Assembly: GCA_029261215.1 (NCBI GenBank)
Contig: JAJDBT010000082.1
Location: 1 to 64,000 of the forward strand
Length of the DNA stretch: 64,000 bases
Direction: 5' to 3'
DNA from: Nitrospirota bacterium
GTDB taxonomy: Bacteria > Nitrospirota > Nitrospiria > SBBL01 > JAADHI01
This document shows, in pieces, positions 27,491 through 36,771 of this stretch; positions within the stretch are counted from its first letter, which is position 1, and each line of letters opens with the position of its first letter. The notes beneath the pieces were generated by a model. The model was not told the origin of the DNA. It made no database searches and worked only from the letters and a program-made list of their open reading frames with translations. Made by a program: the position numbers and the translations under genes.

Positions 27491-28902
27491 GAGACCATTC
27501 CGAGCCCCTGATCCATGAATTTATGCACAGGAGGGCTATCCTCCAAAAATAATTGGGCGAGATTGCGTTCAAGGGGGAACTCTGCCAGGAGTTTCAGTGC
27601 TTGGATAAAGCCTGAAGCATCGGTCGGGACGATATAGGTTGGCATGTTTAACGCTTCTTCGATTCCTTCTCTCGTACTGGCATCCAGGAAATCTGTTTTT
27701 GTTTCTGCAAGCATAACATCAGGGATGAGCAGTATTTTTTGATCCGGGTTCTGGGATTGATCCACCTCTTTTTTAACCGCATTAATGATATCGCCACCGG
27801 TCACGAGGCCCGCTACTGTGATGGAGTCTCCAAAAAAATGATTCACAATGGTCAGCACCTTAAGGGACATGTTTTTACAGGAGATCAGTTTCAGGCATTT
27901 TGTGAGATAGGCTGAAAAAGAGGTTCCGGTCACGAGAATAAACTGGGTCGCAACCGGCGTCTGAAATGGTTCTGAAAAGTCGGTTGTTTCAAAGGTTTCC
28001 ATAAACAGCGGCAGCATTCCCACCCCATTTTCAAGTTGTCGAAGAGGGCCGTAGGCTTCAAGGGGTGGAAAAGGCACGTCGCCGATGACATACCATTCAT
28101 CGGCGGCGAAAACAAAAGGGTCTCCCAGTTCTTTTTTAAATCGCTCCTGCCAGGTATCGACCAGTGTGATGGCTGCTCGGGCATAATCTGCATCAATGGT
28201 TTTGACGGGCGGGAGTCCTTCACGGTGACGGGTCAGTCCGACGGGGACAACCGCGAGAGATTCGACGCCTGGGTAACGTTCCGACAATTCCAAAATACTT
28301 TTTTCAAGGTAGTGGCCGTCATTTAAATCAGGACAAAGGACGATTTGCGTGTGCAGAACAATGTTGTGTTCTATCATTTCGTCAATCTCACCCAGGATCG
28401 GCCGTGCCTTTGGGTTTTCCAGTAAATCTTGGCGAAGCGCAATGTCAGTCGTGTGGACTGAAATGTACAAAGGACTCATTTTTTGCTCAAAGATGCGCTC
28501 TTTGTCTTTTCGGGAAAGATTCGTGAGGGTAATGTAGTTGCCGAATAGAAAGGAAAATCGATAATCTTCATCGCGGATATAAAGGGCTTTTCGCTGTCCT
28601 TCCGGCATTTGATCTACAAAGCAAAAGAGGCATTTGTTGGGGCATTGGCGAATTTTCATTTCCGCTGGATCAATGCCGAGATCCTCGTCCAATTCTTTTT
28701 CGATGTCCACTTCCCATACTTCGCCGTTGGGTTTTGCGATCTCAAGAAGCAAGGCTTCTTCCCCGACATGAAAACGGTAATCAAGCAGGTCTTTAATGAC
28801 ATGCCCATTCAGGCTCAACAATCGGTCGCCAGGCTGTATCCCGATCTCCGCTGCAATACTTTCAGCTTCGACCGATTCTATTTCTAATCCTCTTTGCGCC
28901 AC
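27487..28902 (-). CDS. PDZ / radical SAM / DUF512 protein
   Basis: The 471-residue protein begins with a PDZ-like domain (about residues 1-70), then a radical SAM core with the CxxxCxxC cluster motif at Cys87, Cys91 and Cys94 (CPNKCLFC), and a C-terminal DUF512 domain. This is a widely conserved family whose reaction is not established. Start choice: an in-frame TTG at 28917 exists, but GAGGAAA lies 6 bases before GTG 28902, which begins at the PDZ domain. The gene is translationally coupled to aroE by a 4-base overlap. Confidence 0.88.
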   Translation of the reverse strand: MAQRGLEIESVEAESIAAEIGIQPGDRLLSLNGHVIKDLLDYRFHVGEEALLLEIAKPNGEVWEVDIEKELDEDLGIDPAEMKIRQCPNKCLFCFVDQMPEGQRKALYIRDEDYRFSFLFGNYITLTNLSRKDKERIFEQKMSPLYISVHTTDIALRQDLLENPKARPILGEIDEMIEHNIVLHTQIVLCPDLNDGHYLEKSILELSERYPGVESLAVVPVGLTRHREGLPPVKTIDADYARAAITLVDTWQERFKKELGDPFVFAADEWYVIGDVPFPPLEAYGPLRQLENGVGMLPLFMETFETTDFSEPFQTPVATQFILVTGTSFSAYLTKCLKLISCKNMSLKVLTIVNHFFGDSITVAGLVTGGDIINAVKKEVDQSQNPDQKILLIPDVMLAETKTDFLDASTREGIEEALNMPTYIVPTDASGFIQALKLLAEFPLERNLAQLFLEDSPPVHKFMDQGLGMVS

Positions 28903-29228
28903 AGTGTGTTTCCTCAATGAAATGATTTGATTTAAAAAAAGATGAATTATAGGGAGTCTCTCTCTTCGAAGTCAACGAAAGCCCCACATGCGTATTCTGA
29001 GGTTTTGAAATTGAGGGGTCTTAAATAGGGTCTCTAGCCGGAGTTTTCAACATAAAGCGTGGAAAAGCTGTGGAGAAGTTGGTGGTTAATCAAACAGGTA
29101 TTCATTTTTTCAGGCCGGAAAGCAAAATGCCCAAAAGAAGGGCAGGCTAATGAATTCCAAAAAAAAAGTACTTCCCCAATGTTTCTAAATGGCTCTTTTC
29201 AGGGCAGGCTTGAATCGCGGACAGTCAG
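28903..29228. other. Gene-free divergent intergenic region
   Basis: About 325 bases without a supported ORF. The 10-base word AGGGCAGGCT occurs twice (29139-29148 and 29201-29210), the first copy overlapping a small TGCCC/GGGCA hairpin. These could be operator-like, but nothing else supports that. Confidence 0.4.
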
Positions 29229-29258
29229 TTGACATATTTTTCATCCGGGTGGTAGCAT
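29229..29258 (+). promoter_or_regulatory. Candidate sigma-70 promoter of the M48 peptidase gene
   Basis: TTGACA at 29229-29234 is followed, after 18 bases, by TAGCAT at 29253-29258. The -35 is perfect and the -10 matches 4 of 6. It lies about 75 bases before the ATG at 29334. Confidence 0.5.
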
Positions 29259-29333
29259 GAATACACCTCATGGATTACCGATGAAAAAAGCCTGTCTTGG
29301 CGCTTATCCCCTACGAAACGGTGGTTTGGAATC

Positions 29334-30770
29334 ATGAAAAAGTTGATTTTAGTGGGTCTTGTTTTTCTGACGGCTTGTGCCGGGGGTGCCCCTGTTTCAA
29401 AATCCCCTGTGCACAGATCTGAAACGAGCAAAGCCGCCGAGTTGCCGACCGCCCCTCCTATGAGCCGGGAAAAGGCCCTTGGGCGGCAATTTATTCAAGC
29501 GGCCTTAAAGGAATTTACCTTTGTAACAGATTATGAAGTGCTGACGCAGGTGAACGAGGTCAGCAGCCGTATTTTGGAGGGCATTGGAGAGGACCCATCG
29601 AAATTTCATTTTTTTGTGGTACGGCAAAATCAACTGAACGCTTTTGCCGTTCCCGGTGGGTACATCTTTCTTTTTGATGGTTTGCTGAAAGAGTTAAAAA
29701 CGGTGGATGCCTTAGCTGGCGTGCTGGCGCACGAAATCGCCCATGTGCAGCGGAACCATTTTTTTAAGGATGAAAAAAAGATGACGGCGATGAGCCTGGC
29801 CACGATTGCCTCGATTATTTTGGCAGGCATAACCGGGCAGGAAATCGGGGCGACTGGAACGATTGCCGCAGCGGCCAACATTTCAATGCAATTAAAATTT
29901 AGCCGTGAAAATGAGGAAGATGCGGATATTCATGCGATAGAGTACCTCAAAAGAACATCTTACGATCCCTCGGGGCTTTCTGAATTTTTTGAAACCCTGT
30001 CTTTCTACGCCGGATTCACACGCGGGGTCGAACCGCCTTATTTTTCGACCCATCCCGGATTAGGTGATCGACGATTTATGGTCGAAGCCCTCATGAAGGA
30101 TGTTCCTAAAAAACAACGGCAGGATGCTGAGCCGACAAAAAATTGGGAGAGGGATTGGCAGCGCCTGGTCGCCATATTAAAGGGTGAGAATGGGGCAAAG
30201 CAGTCTCCGAAATTAACAGACGAGGCTGTTTTGGGTGAAGCGTCTGACGCCTTGCGGCAGCTTTATTTGAGCGCTTTATCGATGTCCCGTGCGGGTCAAT
30301 TGCAGGAAGCGGCAAAGCAGTATCAGGAAGTTATTCGCCGTGATCCGGATCAAGCGATTTATCATGCGGATCTTTCCTATGTTTGGATGCGGTTGCAAGA
30401 AGCGGCTCTGGCCAAAGCATCTGCCCTGGAAAGTCTCCGGCTTTCTAAGGAAAATCCTGTCCCCTACCTGGTTTTGGGGATGATTGCCCAGTCTGAGAAT
30501 GACCATAAAAATGCGCTGGAGTATCTTGAGACGGCGAATAAGCGTGCCCCGGATTACGCGTTTGTTCATCTCCAGTTGGCCCGCTCCTATCATGCGGTGG
30601 CGATGGCGGAAAAAGAGAAGTTCCATCTCGGCCGGTATCACAGATTGAATCTTGAACCGATCAAGTCCATTGCTCAGTTTCAGAGTGCCTTGGCTTTGCT
30701 TGATCCGAACAGCCCTCTTGCGCTTCGCGCAAAACAGGAGATAGAAGCCATCACGCGTGATGGGGTTTAA
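29334..30770 (+). CDS. M48 metalloprotease lipoprotein with TPR repeats (BepA-like)
   Basis: A lipoprotein signal peptide ends in the lipobox LTAC (Cys15). The M48 peptidase domain has the zinc motif HEIAH at residues 133-137 and the third-ligand Glu region in RENEEDAD near 191-198. TPR-like helical repeats fill residues about 300-470. This combination matches BepA/YfgC-type periplasmic proteases, which degrade stalled outer-membrane proteins and help LptD assembly. The window encodes at least one outer-membrane barrel. The gene is monocistronic and convergent with the M29-like gene. Confidence 0.9.
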   Translation: MKKLILVGLVFLTACAGGAPVSKSPVHRSETSKAAELPTAPPMSREKALGRQFIQAALKEFTFVTDYEVLTQVNEVSSRILEGIGEDPSKFHFFVVRQNQLNAFAVPGGYIFLFDGLLKELKTVDALAGVLAHEIAHVQRNHFFKDEKKMTAMSLATIASIILAGITGQEIGATGTIAAAANISMQLKFSRENEEDADIHAIEYLKRTSYDPSGLSEFFETLSFYAGFTRGVEPPYFSTHPGLGDRRFMVEALMKDVPKKQRQDAEPTKNWERDWQRLVAILKGENGAKQSPKLTDEAVLGEASDALRQLYLSALSMSRAGQLQEAAKQYQEVIRRDPDQAIYHADLSYVWMRLQEAALAKASALESLRLSKENPVPYLVLGMIAQSENDHKNALEYLETANKRAPDYAFVHLQLARSYHAVAMAEKEKFHLGRYHRLNLEPIKSIAQFQSALALLDPNSPLALRAKQEIEAITRDGV

Positions 30771-30783
30771 GGAAGCATTGTTT

Positions 30784-31788
30784 TTAGAGGTAGCGTCCCT
30801 CTTCGTAAACACAGACGCCATCAATTTCCGCGCGTTTGGTTACAAGGAAAACGTCGACGTGAAACCCTCCTTTGTTCGGAAATTCCGGTTTTTTGTATTG
30901 CAGGTGTTTGCTGCCTAAAGAAAGGTGGACACCGCACATCCGTTCGTAGGCTCCGATGTCTGTGAGGTGCTGTTCACGGGTCATGGCGCGATTTAATCCA
31001 AAACCTAATTCACGGACCCAGACGACTTCTTCCTTTTCGCTCATATTCTGAAGCACTTCCTGAAAAGCCCTGGGCGCATCAGGGCAGGACACCAGCTGCC
31101 CGTTTTCTATGACTGCCGAGAAGGGCTTTTCAGGGAAATCCACGCTAAAGCTGGCATCACCAAAGGCAAAAATCTCCACGGTTCCGCTTGATCGGGTGTG
31201 AAAGGCTGGCTCAGTAAAGACCTCGCCGATCGGGAATTGTCCCCCCATATTGTTCATATTGCTGTAGTCCCCGATATTGAGTTTTGCCCCCAAAAAAGGC
31301 GTATCGTACAGCAACTCGGCATTCTCCCCGATAATCTTGATTTGCTGAGCCTGGTCGATGTGTTCTTTTAATCGAGGCCCGATCGTGCGGTAATAGCCGG
31401 GATCGTAAGCGAGAGCCGCAACATAGGTCTTGTATTCTTCCTCCCGGATACGGGCAAGATGGGGGTGTTCGATTACCTTCAGATTTCGGTGGAAGAGTTC
31501 CAGTCTAATTCTGAACTTGCTTAAGCGAAAACTGGATGATTGAATGAGAATAACCAAGTCTTCGGGTTTTAAGGTCTCAAACTGGCTGAAAATGATATCC
31601 GGCTCTGTTTGATCAAAATGAATTACCGTCGCCTCGGGCAAAATGCTTCGATAGGCTTGGGTGAGTATTTGAGAAAGAGGGGAACGTTCGTCATAAACAA
31701 TCATGGCGCGATGCCCAGCAGTATGCCCAAATATCAGGGTTGTGATGTCTTGAAGGTTTTGTGTGGCTGTGTTTTGTAATGTATCCAA
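30784..31788 (-). CDS. M29-like metallo-aminopeptidase
   Basis: The 334-residue protein resembles the M29 (AmpS/PepS) family in its metal-ligand blocks: IGEVFTEP, ELGFGLN, GVHLSLGS and a His-Asp near residue 316 (GFHVDV). The N-terminal half is less conserved. M29 enzymes remove N-terminal residues using two metal ions. It is cytoplasmic, with no signal sequence. It starts at TTG, preceded by AGGATAACG. The fit in the C-terminal half is good but overall similarity looks remote, so substrate and activity remain open. Confidence 0.68.
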   Translation of the reverse strand: MDTLQNTATQNLQDITTLIFGHTAGHRAMIVYDERSPLSQILTQAYRSILPEATVIHFDQTEPDIIFSQFETLKPEDLVILIQSSSFRLSKFRIRLELFHRNLKVIEHPHLARIREEEYKTYVAALAYDPGYYRTIGPRLKEHIDQAQQIKIIGENAELLYDTPFLGAKLNIGDYSNMNNMGGQFPIGEVFTEPAFHTRSSGTVEIFAFGDASFSVDFPEKPFSAVIENGQLVSCPDAPRAFQEVLQNMSEKEEVVWVRELGFGLNRAMTREQHLTDIGAYERMCGVHLSLGSKHLQYKKPEFPNKGGFHVDVFLVTKRAEIDGVCVYEEGRYL

Positions 31789-31821
31789 CGTTATCCTGTT
31801 TTGTTGCGTTTTAGGGTTTGT

Positions 31822-32631
31822 TTAATCTTTTGAAGTGCTCCGACCCTCACAGTGGAGTGTTTCCCCGGATTGTTCAAGCGGCCAGGTTGTTTTTGAGGGG
31901 ACGGCCTGTGGTTCTGATTCGAGCAGAAACGGCATCTCAGGCATAAAATTGACAGCAGCCTTGAGCTTGTCTAGGGTGATTAAGTATTGATCCATTTTGG
32001 AGTCCTTTGCAGACCAATGATTTGGAAAAAGCCAGGCAAGATATTCTTTTTTATCTTCACGGTAAATCAGTTTCCATAAAAAATCGGGGGTTTTGATCCC
32101 GTGGGTAACAGTAAAAAAATCATTGTCCCTATTTTTTCCCCAGATTACGCCGCCCCATATTTTTAAGGGAGTGATTTCTCGATAACACTCTGAAATGCGC
32201 ATGGTTGTATCCCAGGCACCGCCTTCCTGGTTGAAGATCGCATTCAAGGGTAGGGTGTTGCTTAGATAGAATGTTTCTTTCAAGGCCGTTCGATGGCCGT
32301 CCATATGATTACTTGGAATGAGCTGGCCCCGGTCCCAGGTGCCCTCGGAGGGGTTCACGGTTGTTGTATTGTAAGAGCGCCAGGTTTGAGGTTGGCAGGT
32401 TTCCGGGACTTTGGGGTCAAATCGAAATGGCTTTCCCTTAAGGTCAAGGTTTCCCTTGTCTTTTCCCAGTTCATAATAAAAAGCGATTGCGCCATGGTGT
32501 ATATCACAATCCAGCCAAAGCGTGAACCCATAATGATCTTTTTTGAGAGGGGTGGATGTGGTTTGAGCGCTGCTGTTACCCGATTGAAGCGAAAGAAACA
32601 GGATGCCGAGGATGTAAAGGGATCTCTTCAT
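31822..32631 (-). CDS. Secreted DNA/RNA non-specific endonuclease-like protein, altered active site
   Basis: A signal peptide ends near residue 22 (SSA|QT). The body matches the Serratia nuclease / EndoG fold: the active-site block at 100-110 reads DRGQLIPSNHM, and the metal-binding Asn lies in FNQEGGAW (about Asn134). In active members the first block is DRGH, and its His is the general base. Here it is Gln103. The protein could be inactive, use a neighbouring His (His109), or belong to a variant subfamily. It sits between the M29-like gene and tRNA-Ala with no nuclease-inhibitor gene nearby. Confidence 0.82.
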   Translation of the reverse strand: MKRSLYILGILFLSLQSGNSSAQTTSTPLKKDHYGFTLWLDCDIHHGAIAFYYELGKDKGNLDLKGKPFRFDPKVPETCQPQTWRSYNTTTVNPSEGTWDRGQLIPSNHMDGHRTALKETFYLSNTLPLNAIFNQEGGAWDTTMRISECYREITPLKIWGGVIWGKNRDNDFFTVTHGIKTPDFLWKLIYREDKKEYLAWLFPNHWSAKDSKMDQYLITLDKLKAAVNFMPEMPFLLESEPQAVPSKTTWPLEQSGETLHCEGRSTSKD

Positions 32632-32739
32632 ATAAGGCTTATTATATCGAATGATGAAAAAATATGAACAAAAGAAAAGACTTTAAAGGTCAAAACAGTC
32701 ATTTTGAAAAAAGAGGTGTGAGGAGACTGACACAAAGAT

Positions 32740-32815
32740 TGGTGGAGCTGAGGGGGATCGAACCCCTGACCCCAAGACTGCCAGCCTTGTGCTCTCCCAG
32801 CTGAGCTACAGCCCC
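32740..32815 (-). tRNA. tRNA-Ala (anticodon GGC)
   Basis: On the minus strand GGGGCTG pairs with CAGCTCC (one G-U) and is followed by A and an encoded CCA. The anticodon arm CAAGG-CTGGCAG-TCTTG gives anticodon GGC. The T arm is AGGGG-TTCGATC-CCCCT. Confidence 0.97.
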
Positions 32816-32910
32816 ATCGAACCTTGTGTGGAGGGGAGGATATCATCGAGCCCATTTGATGTCAAGAAAAGCCAATGGGCAGTGAATCATCAGGAATCGT
32901 CCTTCACAAT

Positions 32911-34098
32911 CTAATCTCGTTTTGAGGCGCTGCTGGGTTTTTTAGGACCCGAAACGCTTTCTTCTTTGCCCGCATTTTCGTCCAGCTCCAAGAGGAAATT
33001 AGCCAATTTGTTGAGCGCACCCACAGTAAATTTCATCCCGTAATCCGTCGGCATCCCGTCGCCATCGCCATATCCGGGCACGACAAATGCCGCCGGATCC
33101 AGTATGGATTCGAGGATGTATTCTTTGGGGGTGACGGCTCTGGCACGATTCATTTCGACGGCTTTGAGATATTCCGGAGAATTGATACGTTGTATCGCCT
33201 TGTTTTTCATGGTGAGTTCTGGGCCAATGAGTCCCGTTGTGGCAATGGGAACCGTTGGGATTTTGTGGCAGACAAAACACCCCATTTTTTCGATCATGAC
33301 CTCCGGGCTATCTTCAAGAAGTGCTGTTTTTGTGAGGTTTTCTTTGGGTAAGGCAACTGGTCTTTTGTTCTCTCCCAATTCAAGTTTTTTATTGAAGTAA
33401 CGTTCCCAATCGGCTTTTGCGGTAACTTTTGAATAATCTCCCGGCGTATCCATGGCTTGCAGGTAAGCGACGGTGGCGACGATTTCATAATCATTGAGCA
33501 TCATGGGCATTTCAGAAACAAAGGGCATTTGGCTTTCTGGATGTTCTCCACTACCTTCTTTCTCATAACCCTCCACAATATAACAACTGGGGCAATAGAG
33601 TGATTCGATTAAATATTCTCCTCCGGTCGTGGCCTGGGGTTTGAGCTGTGAGCTTGGTTCGGGCACTTTGGCATAACGTGCTGAAAATTCAGCATAACGA
33701 GGGTCGTTGATTCTCTCCTGAGCGCGTTTTTCGACATTTCTGAGGTCGGGACAACGTGCTAGTTTTTGTTCGTCTGCAAAAAGGTGGCAAAAAGCACATT
33801 GTCCTTTCCCGACGGGAAAGCGTCCCATGCTGTTCATTGTTCGTCCATCACTTGTGAAGATGAGTTCTTCTCCCGCTTTAACAAGGGCTTCCGGCGTCAT
33901 CAATGTGGCAGGGTCAAGCGAAGGGGCCGCAACCTGTTGGGGAATCGGCTCTTTTTTATCTTTGATGATCATGGGCTTCTGTTTTTTTGCCGTTGGTTTT
34001 TCCTGTTTAAAAAAAACGACGGCCACGACCAGAATTGTGAGAATGATTGCCGACCATTTCCAGAGTGTGAGCAATTTTTGTGTACGTGGTGTATTCAT
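32911..34098 (-). CDS. Membrane-anchored diheme cytochrome c (oxidase-associated, paralogue 1)
   Basis: A single N-terminal membrane helix (about residues 12-30) anchors two periplasmic cytochrome c modules with CAFCH at 101-105 and CFVCH at about 268. Methionines in SQMPF and DGMPTD are likely distal ligands. A further CPSCY in the first module has no His, so it is not a heme site, yet it is kept in the paralogue at 44.7 kb. The ATG at 34098 is preferred over an in-frame TTG nine bases upstream. Its paralogue lies beside a bd-like oxidase, so this one probably serves the other oxidase at 38.9-40.8 kb, on the same strand but about 4.8 kb away. Confidence 0.9.
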   Translation of the reverse strand: MNTPRTQKLLTLWKWSAIILTILVVAVVFFKQEKPTAKKQKPMIIKDKKEPIPQQVAAPSLDPATLMTPEALVKAGEELIFTSDGRTMNSMGRFPVGKGQCAFCHLFADEQKLARCPDLRNVEKRAQERINDPRYAEFSARYAKVPEPSSQLKPQATTGGEYLIESLYCPSCYIVEGYEKEGSGEHPESQMPFVSEMPMMLNDYEIVATVAYLQAMDTPGDYSKVTAKADWERYFNKKLELGENKRPVALPKENLTKTALLEDSPEVMIEKMGCFVCHKIPTVPIATTGLIGPELTMKNKAIQRINSPEYLKAVEMNRARAVTPKEYILESILDPAAFVVPGYGDGDGMPTDYGMKFTVGALNKLANFLLELDENAGKEESVSGPKKPSSASKRD

Positions 34099-34263
34099 AC
34101 AAATCAATCCTTAATCAATAAAAGAGAGCCGATGATCATAAAAGCCCTCAACTAAACAGCATCTGAAGGACTCCTGTCAAGTCATTCTTGTGTGAGATTG
34201 ATCTCAGGAGTGAATTGTGGGTTAAGGGTTTTGTATTTGGGAGATTGAATGACGAAGTCAGGA

Positions 34264-34304
34264 TTTTTTTAGGGGGACATCCCTGAAGATGTCCCCCTAA
34301 AAAA
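34264..34304. other. Hairpin downstream of the peroxiredoxin gene
   Basis: AGGGGGACATC (34271-34281) pairs with GATGTCCCCCT (34288-34298), and flanking T7 and A6 extend the stem. The T-tract precedes rather than follows the stem on both strands, so it is not a canonical terminator. It may protect the 3' end of the peroxiredoxin mRNA. Confidence 0.5.
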
Positions 34305-34308
34305 TGGA

Positions 34309-34890
34309 TTATTCTGAGAAATATTCTTTTAAGCCGCTTTCGGTTGGTTTCATGGATTTATCGCCTTCTTTCCAATCCGCAGGGCATACTTCGCCGTGTT
34401 TTTCTGTAAACTGGAGTGCGTCCACCATACGAAGGGCTTCATTGATGCTCCGGCCCAAAGGCAGGTTGTTCACAACCTGATGTTGCACAATCCCGGCTTT
34501 GTCGATTAAAAACAGACCGCGATAGGCCGCGCCGAGTCCTTCAAAAAGCACATCGTAGTCCCGCGCGATGGTTTTATTAAAATCAGAAACCAGGGGATAG
34601 GTGACGCCTTGAATGCCGCCCTGGTTTTTGGGTGTGTTCAACCAGGCATGGTGGGAAAACCATGAGTCGGTTGAGACGCCGATCACCTCGACATTGCGCT
34701 TTTTGAATTCTTCCAGCTTGTTCTGAAAAGCGTGCAGCTCGGTTGGACAAACAAATGTGAAATCAAGCGGGTAGAAAAAAAGAACGACATACTTGCCCCG
34801 TTGATCCGAGAGCTTAAAATCTTCAATGGTTTTACCGCCGATAACGGCTTTCGCAGTAAAATCGGGTGCTTCCTGGTTAACTAATACCAT
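34309..34890 (-). CDS. Typical 2-Cys peroxiredoxin (AhpC/Prx1 group)
   Basis: The enzyme reduces hydrogen peroxide and organic peroxides. The peroxidatic Cys48 is in DFTFVCPTE and the resolving Cys169 in GEVCPADW. The length of 193 residues is normal, and the protein ends in KEYFSE, the YF motif associated with sensitivity to over-oxidation. AGGAGG precedes the ATG. No AhpF gene is adjacent. Lying within an oxidase-rich region, it may protect against oxygen by-products. Confidence 0.95.
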   Translation of the reverse strand: MVLVNQEAPDFTAKAVIGGKTIEDFKLSDQRGKYVVLFFYPLDFTFVCPTELHAFQNKLEEFKKRNVEVIGVSTDSWFSHHAWLNTPKNQGGIQGVTYPLVSDFNKTIARDYDVLFEGLGAAYRGLFLIDKAGIVQHQVVNNLPLGRSINEALRMVDALQFTEKHGEVCPADWKEGDKSMKPTESGLKEYFSE

Positions 34891-35091
34891 TTGTTTCTAT
34901 CCTCCTGTCAAAGTGTTTGAGATGATTTGGATTATTGAATGGCTCCAAAATGGTAACGGAGCCGTCCTATATCGAAATCTATCTGATCGTTCTTCCCCTT
35001 GTCAATTAAAAGATTTCAAATGATCTGGAACAGGCTATGTGCTTGAAGCCGAGCTGTATGGCATGGTAGTTTAATGACCTTTGAGGAAAAG

Positions 35092-36666
35092 ATGAGAAAA
35101 AAAGCAGTCCTTTACGTCTTCTTGCCCTGTAAAAAGGTCTACCCTTTGGGTGTGACTTATCTTGCGCATTTTCTGCATCAGCACCATCCTGATGCACCAC
35201 AGCATATTTTAGATTTATCCCTTATTCCATCGTCGAAGCGTCATGCTGTTTTACTTGAAACCGTTGAACGCTTTAAACCCGACCTGATCGCTTTTTCGTG
35301 GCGTGATATCCAGATGTTCGCACCACATGAAGGCGATGGTTCGCTTCAATATGCCTTTGATTTCTATTATTCATTAAACCCCCTTAAAAAAGCGGTTGCC
35401 GCGGTTCAGGGGCTTCGTGCCCTATGGTTGTATTACAACAATTTGCGGGAGCATTTTACGTACTTTAATCTAATTGCCAAAAAACACCCGAATCTTCAAA
35501 TGCTCGTCGGTGGCGGGGCGTTTTCTGTTTTTTCAAAAGAGGTGATCCGACGACTTCCGGAAGGGGTGATCGGGATTATCGGAGAGGGTGAAGACGCCTT
35601 GCTTCATCTTTATGAGGGCCAGTCCGTCATGCAGGATCGCTGTATCTACCGTAAAGGAGATGAGATCATTACGGGGACGCAGGCGGGGCCAGTCAAATTG
35701 GATACTTCAGTGCAGGATCCGGCATACATCGAATCTATTTTTCCTCAGTATGCGGCCTATAAAGGAGAAGCGATCGGTATTCAGACGAAACGTGGCTGTC
35801 CTTACGATTGCCAGTTTTGCCTTTACACCTACATCGAAGGAAAACGGGTCTATACCCGGCCCGCTGAAAATGTCGTGGACGAAATGAAGGCTTTTTATGA
35901 TCAGTGGGGCGTTCGTCGTTTTTGGTTTGCGGATGCCCAATGGATTCCCGGTTCGAAATACTATCCGCACTGCACAGAAACCCTGGAACGCATCATCAAG
36001 AGCGGCATGGATATCGAGTGGGGCGGGTATATTCGAACCAGTCTGATTACGCCAGAATTGGCAGATTTGATGGTGAAATCGGGCTTGGGTGATACTGAAG
36101 TTGCGATTACCTCAGGTTCTCAAGAGGTTCTGGATGGGATGAAGATGGGCTTTCGACTCGACAAGCTCTACGAAGGCTGTCGTTACCTGAAAGAAGCGGG
36201 GTATAAGGGCCGTATTATTCTCAATTATTCCTTAAATTCCCCAGGGGATACCGAAGAGACCTTGTTGGAAAGTGTGGCCTCCTATAAAAAAATTGTGGGC
36301 ATCATGGGCGAATCCCAGGTGTATCCAGCCCTTTTTTTCTTGGGAATTCAGCCGAACACAGGGCTTTCTGAACGACTGATTGAAACAGGCTATCTTCCTA
36401 AAGATTATGATCCCCTGTCGATGAACCCCTTGATGATCAAAAAACTCTTGTATAATCCTCCGCCCCTGGGGCAAATGATCACCAAGGCTTGTCTCAAGGC
36501 CTGGAAGGATAAATCAGGGCCTGTACGCGATCCCATGAAAAAAATGGAAAATGCGACTTATGCCGATGATTCCATTGCGAATATTTTTGAAGGAAATACG
36601 GGCCGTGATGCCTTGATGAATCTTGAGGTCGCTCTGCTTGAACGTGGATTTAAGGCCAAGTTCTAA
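35092..36666 (+). CDS. B12-binding-type radical SAM protein
   Basis: An N-terminal Rossmann-like region (about residues 1-200) with VGGGAFSVF and GEGEDALL matches the cobalamin-binding half of class B radical SAM enzymes, but I see no DxHxxG cobalamin-ligand motif. The radical SAM core has CPYDCQFC (Cys236, Cys240, Cys243). ATG 35092 has GAGGAAAAG before it and is preferred to an ATG 18 bases upstream. The substrate is unknown. The ferredoxin gene 105 bases downstream on the same strand could supply its electrons. Confidence 0.85.
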   Translation: MRKKAVLYVFLPCKKVYPLGVTYLAHFLHQHHPDAPQHILDLSLIPSSKRHAVLLETVERFKPDLIAFSWRDIQMFAPHEGDGSLQYAFDFYYSLNPLKKAVAAVQGLRALWLYYNNLREHFTYFNLIAKKHPNLQMLVGGGAFSVFSKEVIRRLPEGVIGIIGEGEDALLHLYEGQSVMQDRCIYRKGDEIITGTQAGPVKLDTSVQDPAYIESIFPQYAAYKGEAIGIQTKRGCPYDCQFCLYTYIEGKRVYTRPAENVVDEMKAFYDQWGVRRFWFADAQWIPGSKYYPHCTETLERIIKSGMDIEWGGYIRTSLITPELADLMVKSGLGDTEVAITSGSQEVLDGMKMGFRLDKLYEGCRYLKEAGYKGRIILNYSLNSPGDTEETLLESVASYKKIVGIMGESQVYPALFFLGIQPNTGLSERLIETGYLPKDYDPLSMNPLMIKKLLYNPPPLGQMITKACLKAWKDKSGPVRDPMKKMENATYADDSIANIFEGNTGRDALMNLEVALLERGFKAKF

Positions 36667-36771
36667 TCATTCGTCCTCTGCGGATGTGTGAGGTGTGCTT
36701 TGCGGTCCATGTCTTGAACTGGGTCGAGACGTCCGTTATAATCGTCTTATTTTTTGGAGGGAAGTTAATCA

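Noticed and set aside
34264-34304. Intrinsic terminator after the peroxiredoxin gene
   Set aside because: The stem is strong, but the T-tract is on the 5' side on both strands, so the canonical shape is missing. It is kept only as a hairpin.
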